Shown here piece by piece: positions 36,293 through 64,000 of a DNA stretch of 64,000 nucleotides. The DNA comes from Megascapheus bottae (taxonomy: Eukaryota; Chordata; Mammalia; Rodentia; Geomyidae), in assembly GCA_024803745.1 (NCBI GenBank), contig JANJXV010000013.1, positions 56,823,602-56,887,601 on the forward strand. Reading direction: 5' to 3'. Both the position numbers and the translations under genes were made by a program. Within the stretch, counting starts at the first letter, position 1. Every line of letters starts with the position of its first letter. Below the pieces are notes generated by a model. That model searched no databases, had not been told where the DNA came from, and saw nothing but the letters and a program-made list of their open reading frames with translations.

Positions 36293-53350
<17,058 letters not shown>

Positions 53351-53732
53351 TCACCCCAGGCCGGGGACCCGCTCCCCACGCGGCCACTGACGGCCCTGGG
53401 GCTCTGCACAGCCGGGCCCCACAGGGTGGGGGGGGGCTCCGTGCCGTGGTGGGGCACTGTGCCAGGGGCCGAGGCCTGTGTTCTCTAGCTTTGGGGAGGC
53501 TTGGAACTCATGCCCTGCCACCATGTGTGCCTCTCCACTGAGCCTGCGTGCGAGAAACCCCAGGCTGGGGAGTGGGCAGCAAGAGTCACATCAGGGGCAG
53601 ATGCGATGGGAGCTGGGAGAGCAGCTCCTGGGACTCCTTGCTCGCACAGCAAGCTCTGGCAGAGACCTTCCCACACGGGCTCTGGAGGCAGGAGCTGCCG
53701 GCAAGGGGGCTCAGATTAGCCTTGGGTTACAA

Positions 53733-54194
53733 TGGGTGAACAGATGGACAGAAAGGTTCATGCTTGGAAAGATAAGTAGATGGGTGAGGGGGTATACAAG
53801 TGAGTGGACTGATGGCAGTGGATAGATGGCAAAGGGTTGGAGGAATGGACTGATAGATAAGTGGGTAGATGGAAGGATAGATGGCTGGGTAGATGGATAG
53901 ATGGGTAGGTGGGTGGGTGGATGGATGGGTAGGTGGGTGGGTGGGTAGGTGGGTGGGTGGATAGGTGGGTGGATGGATGGATGGATGGATGGACAGATGG
54001 GTGGATAAGTGGATGGCTAGGTGAATGGATGGCTAGACAGGTGGATGGATGGGTGGATAGATGAGTGACTGTATATGGCTGGGTAGATGGGAAGATGGTA
54101 GGGTGAATGGATGAATGGATGATGGATAGGTGGGTGGATGGACAGATGACAAATGATGGATGGATTGATGAGCGGTTAGATGAATGGTGGGTGG
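53733..54194. repeat. (GGAT)n-type tetranucleotide tract in intron 2
   Basis: About 460 bp of GATG/GGTA/GGTG tetranucleotide variants, starting about 400 bp upstream of exon 3. Confidence 0.95.
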
Positions 54195-54218
54195 AAGGAA
54201 GGAAGGAAGGAAGGAGAG
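54195..54218. repeat. (GGAA)n microsatellite
   Basis: Five to six GGAA units at the end of the GGAT tract. Confidence 0.95.
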
Positions 54219-55424
54219 AGTAAACAAATGAAGGTAAAACTTGGCTAAGTTCAAAAGGAAAGTAGAACTGTTGACTCTCTTGATGAAACCAGGGATTCCT
54301 GCAGCCAGACTCTGCCCAACTTTGATCTGGAATTCAATTGCTGACAGTCTTGAGGCAGCACCCACAGTACTGGGGAAAGGCCACGAACGCGCAGGAACGT
54401 CAAATAGCTGGAGGAGTAGTCCTCGGAGGCCTGACAGGGCCAAGAGATGGGGCGAGTGAGGCCTCACCCCCACCCAGCGTCTCTTCTAGAAGTGAAGCGA
54501 ACGCGTCTGTCGCTCATAAAACATCAACAGCTGGCCTGGCATGAGGAAGCTGTGGCCTGCCGAGGGGACTGGCCCGGCCACCTCTAGCTTGCGGCCAGCC
54601 ACGGCTCCACCTCCAGCCATCATTACAGGGACCAGGGTGAGACGTCCCCTCTGGGCTGCTCTGCGCTGGGCAGCTGTGGCTGGTCTTGTGGTGAACCACA
54701 GCGGCAGGCAGTCCCTGGATTGCCTCACTCTGGGGAAGTCCCCCACACCGCCCCCCCATCTCGTCTAGTAGGCAGGGGTGTCAGGGGGCAGGAGAATGAG
54801 CCTCAGGGCTGACTCCCAGCCCCCGGGGTGAGAAGGATGGACAGCCATGTCCCTGGCCCTGGGCTTGGCCAGGGCTCAATGCCACACGTGTACTTCACAT
54901 GAACTGAGCCCACTGTGACCCAGAGACCGGCCAGCAGGGGACCCACAAGACCAGCTTGGGCTGAAGAGGCTAAGCCAACCCCCACATGTGGCGGGGGCCT
55001 GCACAAAGCCACAATGCCACGAAGCCACAAAACTTTCTGCTTCTCAGGCTTGCTTCCAGGTGGCCCCATGCCTGCCTCCCTGGGGAAGCCAGACCTGGAG
55101 GGGACTTCTGCTCAGACGGGTGACACCAGCTGGCCTTGTCCCAGAGGGTTCCCTGCCAGGGAGCCTAGCACTAGAGCGGTGGGCTCAGCCACCATGCGCT
55201 CTGAATGGTGAATGGTGCTAATTAGGATAAAATGACAGTTACACCCCTCAGCCCCTGTGAGTACAAACGTAGTGCACGATGGGAGGGGTTCTGGGGAAAC
55301 CCATGTTTCACTTGCAACATGGAATTCTCAGGGAAGGAATTGTTGCCCTTTGTTAAATATGGGTACTGGCCGTCTACAGGTTCTGCGGCCCCAAGTCTGT
55401 CCTGTGCTCTGGGTACAGGGCATT

Positions 55425-55820
55425 GGTTAAGAATGGCTGTGCCCTGATGGAAACAACCCAGAAGAATGGATACAAATAATGTGGTACATACATACAATGG
55501 AATTCTACTCAGCCAACAGACAAGATCAAAGAATGGCATTCGCTGGGAAGTGGATGAAATTAAAGCGAATCATGTTGACTGAGACAAGTCAAGACCAAGG
55601 GAACAAAAGGTGTACGGCATCCTTAATATGTGGCTATTAGTACAAGAGGGAGGACTTCAGGTACCCAAGGTTATGACCATGGTCTTGGAGATATAAACAT
55701 AACTACACAGACATAAAATTATAGGATGGATACATACTCTATAGACATAATGTCTTATTACATATATTAATATATATCTATGACAAACAAATCCTCAGCT
55801 TAATTTTAATTATGTTCTAA
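55425..55820 (+). mobile_element. LINE-1 3' end of ORF2 and part of the 3' UTR
   Basis: CAGAAGAATGGATACAAATA, TGTGGTACATACATACAATG and GAATTCTACTCAGCC match the RMDTKNVVHT.TMEYYSA part near the ORF2 C-terminus, followed by AT-rich 3' sequence. Broken frame. Confidence 0.88.
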
Positions 55821-55826
55821 AATGTA

Positions 55827-55946
55827 TGTGCTGGGAAGTGGTGCTGTGGCTCAAGGGGTAGGGTGGCAGCTTTGAGCTGAAGGGCTCAGGGACAGTGTCC
55901 TGGCCCAGAGTTCAAATCCCATGACCAACAAAAATAAATAAATAAA
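55827..55946 (+). mobile_element. Solitary Geo monomer SINE
   Basis: GCTGGGAAGTGGTGCTGTGG, then CTCAAGGGGTAGGGTGGCAG, ending in an (AAAT)n-like tail. No ID-like or 7SL-like left half precedes it; the left flank is L1. Confidence 0.85.
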
Positions 55947-56159
55947 ATCTAGGTGCCAGTAATTATAGAGAGAGATTCCCTTCTTGAATACTTGTTTGCT
56001 AAACATGACATTTGAAATATGATGTGCAAATCAATGCTAATAAATTCTTTAAAAAAAAAAGAAAGAAAAAGAGAATTGCTGTACCCATCAGGGCAGGCCC
56101 ACTTTTTTCTTCTCCAACCCCTTTTCCAGGTTCCAGAGTAGTGTCTGCCCTGATTGACA

Positions 56160-56197
56160 CTCGAGGGAGGGAGGGAGGGAGGGAGGGAGGGAGGGAA
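56160..56197. repeat. (GGGA)n microsatellite
   Basis: Eight or more GGGA units. Confidence 0.95.
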
Positions 56198-56440
56198 GAT
56201 CTGCACGCCTGGTGCCGACCCAGACTGCTTGAGCCCCTCTTGCTTTTCACAGGGCTACAGTGCCTTCTGTGATCGGGGCAGACAGGAAATACCAAGTCCC
56301 CCCAATCCCCAGGGTACGTGGGGAGCTTGTGTCTTTAAGGAGGGGGGTGCCCAGGCCAATGATGGCCTCAGGAGAGTGGACATTCCCAGGCAGCAAGGCC
56401 AGCCCAGCTCTGTGGGTTCAGGGCTTTCTTATTTTCAGAT

Positions 56441-56640
56441 TTTTTTTCTTTTTTTGCCAGTCCTGGGGCTTGAACTCAGGACCTAAGCACTGTCCTTGGG
56501 CTTTCCTCAAAGCAAGCACTCTACCCCCTGTGAGCCTCTACCTCCGGCTTTTTTCTGTGTAGGTGGTACCGAGGAATCACACCCAGGTCTACGTGCGTGC
56601 TTGGCAGCTGCTCCGCCCCTGGGCCACACTCCAGGTCCCT
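56441..56640 (-). mobile_element. IDL-Geo SINE, reverse
   Basis: TTTTTTGCCAGTCCTGGGGC, AGGAATCACACCCAGGTCTA, GGCCACACTCCAGGTCCC. Moderately diverged, same orientation as Kcnq1. Confidence 0.9.
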
Positions 56641-59124
56641 CGGATATTTTTTAACAATTATTATTTGGGGACTGAGCCCGGGCTTCGTGTGTGCTTGGTG
56701 AGCTTCCAGCCACGCCAGTCCACCCTCCGGCCTTTTGCCTGTGCTGTTTTTGACCACTCTGCCAGGATCCTCACGCAGCTGCTTCCCGAGCAGCCGGGCT
56801 CTCGTCACCGCAGGCGACCGCTGCTGAAATGCCTTCTGATGCCTGCACGTCCCCCGCCCACGACCCTAACACTTGCAGAGAGCCAACTCGAGGACTGGCC
56901 GTCCTGAACAGTAGAACACTGTTCAAGAGCAGGGAAGGTGGTAGGAATCACTGAAACACCCGCCCCCAAACTCTGGCCTGGGGACACAGCCCAAGGCGGC
57001 TGTAGGAGAGGGGGCCCCCCAAGAAAGACCTTGGCCATAACGGCCAGGCCTGGCGGGGCTGAGTTAATCAGTGTGTGTTACAGCGGGGCAGGAAGGGGCT
57101 GAGGAAAACAGCCCTGTCCTAGGAGGAGACAGCTGGGCCCAGTGTTTGCTCAGAGATAAAATTATCTCCACCAGGATCGGCTCCACACACAGGCCCAGGC
57201 GGCGGGATGACATTCCAGGCCAAGGCTGCACGAGGGGGGAGGGGGCTAGAACTGGGCAGGGACGGCTGTGGGGCGGCTCGTCCCCTCCCCTGAATCCAGG
57301 GCCGCCGCCACGTCCTCCCAGCTCTGGGGCTGCCCTGCCCAGTGGTCTCTGCAGGGCAGGGGCAGGCCAGGCTCTCCTCCAGACAGCCTGCCCCTGCCCG
57401 GGCTGCTTTCCTCTACTACCACCCTGTCCACTATGGGGTCTTGGCCCAGTCCACCAGAGAGCCTCGCCATTCCTCCTCCTAGCCCCTTAGGCTCCGTGTG
57501 AGGGGTGCTGGCCCCCACGGGACCCTGTAGAACCAAGCCTGCTCTCTTTCTGCTACCACCACCAGTCCAGAGGCCGCCGCCCGTGCAGCCTCCCCAAGGG
57601 CCCCCAGAGTCCTACGTGCAGCGGCAAAGCCTGTGACACCAGGGCAAGGACGCGGGGCCCAGGGAGCACAGCCCAGCTTGGCCCTGCAGACACAAAACAG
57701 AGGGCTGTGAGGCACTGGACCCAGGAGCCCAGGGTCTCCACTGGGTCCAGCCAGCATAGAGGGACATGGAGACCCCTCCCCTCAGCCATGGTTCCCCCAA
57801 TCGGAGCAAAGCTGCCTCCTGGCTGCGGACACTGGGACAGGGACATCTACCGCAGCCCAAGGTGTATGGACAGGCCACACGTCACCACCCAGCAGACACA
57901 CAGCACCTGAGGAAGGGAGGCAGCCTGGTGACCGGCCAAGGGACAGGGGCACAGGCCAGTGGTCAGGGGAGGAAACCCAGTTCAGTTCACCCCAAGATAC
58001 AAGAGACCCCCACACCTGGTCTGGCCGGGCCAGGGAGCAGGGCGAGAGGCCAGCCGCCCACAGGGAAGCTGAGGATGCTGCCCCCCGTCCCCCTGCTCCT
58101 CCTGTGCAAGTAGACCAGCAGAGTCACGGGGCTGGGGGCCGAGCTGCAGTGCAGGGGTGAGGGCAGAACAGTGCCAGGCCGGGCCACCCCTTTTCTGGGT
58201 GAGCAACGAGGCTGCAGATCCAAACCACGGGAGAACGCATGGCCGAAACCCACCCTGCTGGCCACAGCCAGCCACGGGCGCTTCTGCCAGTCTGGACACT
58301 GTGGTCCCCGAGCCACTCTGCCCCCACAAGACACTGCCTGCACGCACAACCGTCCCACACACAGGCACACGGTGGGTGTTCAAGGCTGCGTCTCTGGCTT
58401 TCTTTGTGTGGTCTGAAGTTATGTTTAGAAACAAAGCTCTTAACGACAGATCACCTACTTTTTAGGGTATTACAGACTCCAGCTTTCCATCTCAGCTGCA
58501 CGCATGTGTGTGTGTGCATGCACACACACACAGACTTCAAGTTGACATTTTCTACAAGAGTCACACGCCTGCCCGTGAGGCCTGTAGAGGTGGCTGGCCA
58601 AGCCGACAATGCTAACCACCCGGAACCACAGAGCAAAGCAACCAAAACCCAGGCACTCGCCTGAGCCCAGAGCCAGGGCCCGGGCATGGCTGCACGGAGC
58701 TGTGGGCCCAGAGCTCCTGGTACACGACACATGGACGACACCCACACAGAGCTTTTTTAAAAACAAAAAACAGCATTGGCCCGGAGAAAAGTACAATGCC
58801 ACAGGAGTCAGCAACCCTGCCCTGGAGTCTGAACGCCACCAGGGGAGAGCGGGGCTGCATGGGGGACAGGGGCAGGTGTGGCTGTCCACACAACAGGATG
58901 CCATCCGCCCCAGTGGTCACAACAACACCTCTTGAGGACCCCGGCTCCTCAAAGCAGCCAGGCACAAAAGGATTTTCCAGGGAGGGCCCAGACACTGAAT
59001 CCACAGACACGAAGAGGGTGAGGGTGAGGGTAAAGTGGGTCGTTTCAGCCTGGAAAGGAGAACGTTCTGGAGACGACACCCCGAACTGCACACTTCACCT
59101 GGGTTCCGTGCACTTGAAGTACAG

Positions 59125-59305
59125 TGAAGGCGAGAAAGGAAAGAGAGAGAGAGGGAAAGGAGGGAGACAGGGGAAAGGAGAGAAGGAAAAAGGGAAAGAG
59201 GAAGTGAAGGAAGAGAGAAAAGAGGAAGCAGATGAAGGAAGAAAAGGGAGAATGGAAAAAGGACGGCAGGAGGCGAAGGGAGAGGAAGACGGAGGATGGA
59301 AGGGC
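59125..59305. repeat. Polypurine (GGGAAA)n-rich tract in intron 2
   Basis: About 180 bp of A/G-rich DNA on plus, polypyrimidine in the Kcnq1 transcript. Confidence 0.9.
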
Positions 59306-62097
59306 AGGGCTGGTGGGGGAGGCATCCCTCTCCCCGCGCTGAGGACGACGTCTGGAAATAGACGGGGCGGCGGTTTCACAACCTGTGTGTGTAAGACATG
59401 CCACGGAATGGCGCTGGGTTTAAGATGGAATGTGTTTCACCACAGCAGGGCCCGCCCTGTGGGGCACAGCCCCTGCTCCCTCACCCCCTCACCTCTGCTC
59501 CCTCGCCCCTGCCCCTTATCCCCTTGCTTGGGGAGCCCCACGTGTGGACCTCCGGGGCCACCCGCGGCCTTGGTCTCCGTCACGCCCGTCTGCCTGGGGC
59601 CCACACTGTTGTTTCTAGCTGTCCACGGGTCCTCGGTGCCTCAGCCTCCTTCCTCCATTGGCACAAGGTTGGGTGAAGTATAACCGAGCCCACATGGTCC
59701 ACTGGGGCCACGGCTGGTTCTCTCCTTCCCTGGAGACGGGGGTGACGGCGTGGGGGATGTGGACAGCACTTGGTTTCCTTCCGTCTGGTGTTCGGTGGTG
59801 TGGACGGGGATGGGGGAGGGGCTGCTGGCGTGGCCGAGGACACACCAAGGCTGCTGCCACCCGGCCACTGCAGCCCCGGGCCTGGATCCCGAGAGGTCAG
59901 CTGAGACCACAAAGCTGAGGGACACAGCCCCACGGCGAGCCGCACACCACCAAATATGGGGTGTTTGGGGGGGTGAGAGAGGCACAGATAAATCCGAATA
60001 AATAAATCCAAATCTGTCTGGCCAAGATGAAAGAGCAGCAGAGCAGGTGCTTATCTGGGTCTTCCTACGTGGAGTGTACAAAGGGGCAGAGGTCAGCCCT
60101 GCGGCCTGGCGTTGCACCATCTCCGTGGGCCCATTGCTCGTGGAGAAGGTGAAGGTTGCCGGGCGTCTCATCTGCCGTTCCCTGGCCGGCTGGCAAGTCC
60201 CCATCTCCGGGAGACTCCTGAGGCTGCGGGTATTTTGAAGTTCAGAGCTGCCGGCACCACTTGATTTGGAGGCCCAAGGTTAAGCCCTGCACCGTCTTCC
60301 CCCGCGAGGGAGCCGCCCTGCTGCTGTCTCGGGCCCCTCTGATGAAAGACTTTTTTTTTTTCCTTCAAAATAATAAAGATGTTTATCATGGACATTCTAG
60401 TCTCTGATGTTGCTGTCCTATTATCTTTTCAAGGAAAAATGAAATTTCAAGAGGGCGGGAAGGTCGGTGACCACGGGAGGCCTCAGGACTGGGCAGGAAA
60501 GCTCCAGAGGAGAAGACCAGCCCGTCTCTCAGGACAGGAGATGCAGCCACACAGGCACCTGGGCCCAGGATCAGGCGGTGCCAGGGGGATGGTCCTGGCA
60601 CCCTGCCCCTCTCCCGGAGAGGGTCTTCTCATGGAGATGGGCTCTGCCCTGGCACACAGCCGCCATGGTTCTGGCTCCACACAGACCCCAGTGAGCCACC
60701 ACGCGAGCCAGCCTCGGCGTTCCAGGGAGGGTCAGCTGGCGGGAGGCAAGGCGTGGGCATGTGGCTGCTCAAAGCACCCTTTGTGCCCCGGCCTGCCCGT
60801 GGCCAGCTGCTCCAGCCACCAGCCGATGCCGAGAGCCCCCAGGGCCCCTGGTGACATGTGCTGGGCACAGCTGGAGACCTCTGGCCCTGATCCCTGCCCA
60901 CCCCAGACAGTGCCAGCCTCCACCCTACTGCCATGGCCTGGGCTTGGAGAGGGCACCGTAGCCACTAGCCAGGCCAAGTGAACCAGAACTGCCGACATCT
61001 GAGATGACAGCAGGCCAAGTGTCACCTCACGGCCCCCAGTCTACACCCAGCGAGGGCCAGGACCCCGTCAGAACCCGAACCCAGCCCCTCTCCTGCCAGT
61101 AGGCCTGAGAGCCCTGAGAGTCATGGCTGGGTTTATCTGTTAGACACAGGGACCAGCTAGGCCACGGCCCGGGGCCCGGGTCCTGCCTGGCGCTCTGGCT
61201 GCCCCAGTGGCTGAGACCAGTCAGACTCCTTGGAGATGTGGTGTACAGGCCCTGCTGCTCCCCTAGAGGCACCCCTCAGGGACAGGGACAGAGGACATCA
61301 CACGCAGCACACTGGCCTGACCCAGGTTGGCCACCGAGTCCCGTGAGAGCTGTGGACAGCGCTGTGGGCAGCTGGCCTGGAAGGGGCCGGCCAGATCCCG
61401 CGACACCAGCCAGGTGTGCCGACCCCTCTCGTGGTGCTGGTCGGGGACAGCCCCGAGCCCCGCAGCCCCTTCCCACCAGCCTGCCACCCAGGGCGCCATC
61501 TGAACACGAGGCGGGCCGGGCCGTGGGGAAGGACTCGCTTACACATGGCTTCGGCCATCGCTTGTCCTCACCCCGTGTCCTGGACAGTTCTGCAGGGCAG
61601 GCAGCTGAGTTCACTGCGGTGGCAGCCGCCTTGGGAAACGCGGAGGGCCCAGGGGCACAGGGCTCGCCACGAGGGCGGCCCACGTGCTCTGGGCCCAGGC
61701 GGGCCTGGGGCCCACCCAGGGCTGTTGCCATCCAGGTCTCCTTGTGCTTTGGTCTAACACCTTCCACGCTGCCTGGGGCTGAGTCTCGTGGCACTTCCAT
61801 GTGGCAGGAGCTGTGCCCAAGCACCTGGCTCCAACTCTCCAACCCAGCGGGCCTTCGATGCCTAAGGTCAAAGACCAAAGACTCTCCATGGCTGCCCAGG
61901 AAGCCCCACGGAGACACCAACACTCTTTTGGTGCCTGAGGGACGTCCCTTGACCAGACCATACCTGCACTCCCTTCTGCTAGCTCAGCTCTGCCCTTCAG
62001 GCCTCCTTCTTGCCTGTGGCTCTGGGAGTGATTGTAATGCCCTAGCGCCTGCCTTTATTCCAACCGGTCTGAGAAGCTGGCTGCTGGGGGCCGGAGC

Positions 62098-62147
62098 TTG
62101 TGTGTGTGCGCGCAGGCGTGCGAGTGTGTGTGCGTGGGGGGGGGGGT
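62098..62147. repeat. TG-rich tract with poly-G
   Basis: TGTGTGTGTGCGCGCAGGCG, then GTGTGTGTGCGTG and a run of ten or more G. Confidence 0.9.
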
Positions 62148-63771
62148 GTTTCCTCTGCACAGGGAGCTTATTTAGCTAAGAGCCCTGGAGCACACCCGTG
62201 GGCCTAGCACATTGTTTTCAGGGCCAAATCCCTTCCCTAGGACTAGAGGCTTCCGGCCGCCGTCTCTGAATAAAGGCCACCCGCCCACCGTGGGGAGAGA
62301 GGGCCCCTTGGTCATTTCAATTTCACACGGACTGCTGGTGCCGTGTGGGGGCCGACTAAAGCTACATCCACTTCAGGTGGTTTAATGAGGTGCCTCCAGC
62401 CCTGGGACCCAGCTCACTGAAGGCCAGCAAGGTGGGGTCCCTGCAGCCCAGACACTGCTTTCCTCCCCGCCTGGGTGTTCTGGAGGTCAGGAGGCGGCCA
62501 CGGGCCTCAGTGGCCACCCGACACCTGGCTGGGGTGGGGGCAGGCGGTGTCAGGAAGAAGCCATCAAATCCATGCCCAGTACAGAGCCGCACCCCCCATG
62601 CCACTGGGTCCCCAGGAGCCATCGCCTGGCTAGAGGGCTGGTGCAGGGCCACACAGGCAGTGCTAGCGTCTGCCCAGGGCGGAATGCGCACACCTCATTA
62701 CCATTTTTTTCTAATTTATTGTTTCAATCAAGAGCATGAAAACAAGCTGGCAGCAGCAGCTTGTTGGGGTTCAGGGCAGGGAGTGCGCTCCCTTCCGTAA
62801 TGGGGCTGCCGGCGCTCTCACACACGTCCTCGTGGTCGGGGAAGTGGTGAGAACTTGGGGTGAATGGGGAAGGGAGACACTCCATTTAGTTCTGATTGCA
62901 TTGCGTTATGATCACAGACTGGACCCAATGAAATGTCCAGGTTTGGAGGTGCGGTAGTAATTTTTATGACCCCATGGATGATCGGTTTCAGACCCCACAG
63001 CCACTGGAAAGCAAGCATCTCCCCCACTACGAGGCTTGGCTCGATGGCGCTGTGGGAGCGTGGTGCAGGCCTTCCCCGCCCTCCCTGGAACCCGGACTTC
63101 AGATCAGAGATGGCTCAGCAGGGGAGGCCGTGCCCGGAGTCTCCAGGCCCCTGGGTCCTTGGTCTCTTCTAGAATGCTTGCCTCTGTGGGCTTCTCCCAT
63201 AGCTGGCTCTTCTGGAACGCAAGCCTCAGTGCATGCTCTGCCAGCGTGCTCCACGCGAGTTCTGGCTCTGCTGGAATACTCACTTCTAGCATGGAGCTGC
63301 GATGCCACGTAGGTGTGGAAGCGGGCCCCGCCTGGGGGGTGAGTGGAGGCAAGCCCTGGGGACAGAGCGCCCCCAGCCTCCGGTGAGAGGGCAGGCGGGC
63401 CAGTCTCCAGCTCTGCAGGACTGGGGGTTGTTGCACACGACTAGCTTTGGGGATGTTTGTTCTCTGGCTTCAGATCGCAAGAGCACTCATTTCAGATTCC
63501 TGGCAGGCTCAGGCCGCTCACGATCGCCGCTCGATTTCCTGAGAGCCTCTTGCTATGGTTAGCTAGGGTGCTGAATCCACTTCTGCTTCATCCATGTAGC
63601 CAGTGTTTCATCATTTTTGTTGGTGGATGGCACCATGTTTACCATCAGGCTTCCTCCAAAAATGGCACCTGATCTCATCTTCATGCTTGTGCCTCTAGGG
63701 GCCACTGTTTCTAGCTTTAGTTTTATGTGCAAGGATCCTGGCATATGTTCAGGGCATCTCTTTATTTTTCT

Positions 63772-64000
63772 TCCTTTGGTTGGTTGTGGGACTTGAACTC
63801 TGGCCTGGGTGCTGTCCCTGAGCTCTTCAGCCCAAGGCTACTGTCCTACCCATGGAGCCACGGTGCCACTTCCAGTTTTCTGGTGGTTAATTGGAGATAA
63901 GAGTCTCGTGGTCTTTAGTGCCCTGGCTGGCTTTGAACCATGATCCCCAGATCTCAACCTCCTGAGTAGCTAGGATTACAGGCGTGAGCCACGGCGCCCT
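63772..64000 (-). mobile_element. 7SL-like/Geo SINE, reverse, cut by the window edge
   Basis: GGTTGTGGGACTTGAACTCT start; TAATTGGAGATAAGAGTCTC at the join; TTACAGGCGTGAGCCACGGC at the right end, so nearly complete. Confidence 0.94.

Noticed and set aside
61238..62179. 313-codon plus-strand open frame in intron 2
   Set aside because: No recognisable domain, no evidence of splice or promoter signals, and several competing frames in the same GC-rich DNA.
62720..63760. Reverse LINE-1 similarity (CTGATTGCATTGCGTTATGA)
   Set aside because: One short resemblance only, with no ordered series of ORF2 motifs; not enough to annotate.

Overview
This is vertebrate nuclear DNA from a rodent, and the dispersed repeats point to the superfamily Geomyoidea (kangaroo rats, pocket mice, pocket gophers). 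Many copies are dimeric SINEs with a tRNA-Ala/ID-like left half and a right half matching my memory of the 'Geo' monomer; IDL-Geo is described as restricted to geomyoids. Species cannot be fixed from the sequence alone.

The only protein-coding gene I can support is Kcnq1 (Kv7.1, the pore-forming subunit of the cardiac IKs and epithelial K+ channel), on the minus strand. Eight consecutive coding exons, matching human exons 3-10, lie between 53329 and 36293. They run from the S2 segment through S3, the S4 voltage sensor, S5, the pore filter and S6 into the calmodulin-binding helix A and the helix A-B linker. All boundaries are GT/AG, reading phase is kept throughout, and seven of the eight exons have the human length. 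Exon 10 is 27 nt shorter in frame, which is the main coding novelty.

Layout, left to right. Positions 1-36292 are intron 10: a 5.5 kb minisatellite with a 23-bp unit (1-5560, split by a SINE), then intron DNA full of decayed LINE-1 ORF2 fragments, SINEs and microsatellites. Positions 36293-40215 hold exons 10, 9, 8 and 7. Positions 40216-51518 are the 11.3 kb intron 6, which carries a 47-bp minisatellite beside a polypurine tract (about 41.5-42.5 kb) and a 1.8 kb, 19-bp minisatellite (47.56-49.4 kb). Positions 51519-53329 hold exons 6, 5, 4 and 3, separated by short introns. Positions 53330-64000 are intron 2. Exons 2 and 11 were not found.

Kcnq1 sits in the imprinted 11p15.5 / mouse distal 7 domain. 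The antisense lncRNA Kcnq1ot1 would be read on the plus strand and, by analogy with human, might enter from the left edge. I cannot identify its sequence here. Most long open frames in this window come from tandem repeats or GC-rich intron and are not genes.
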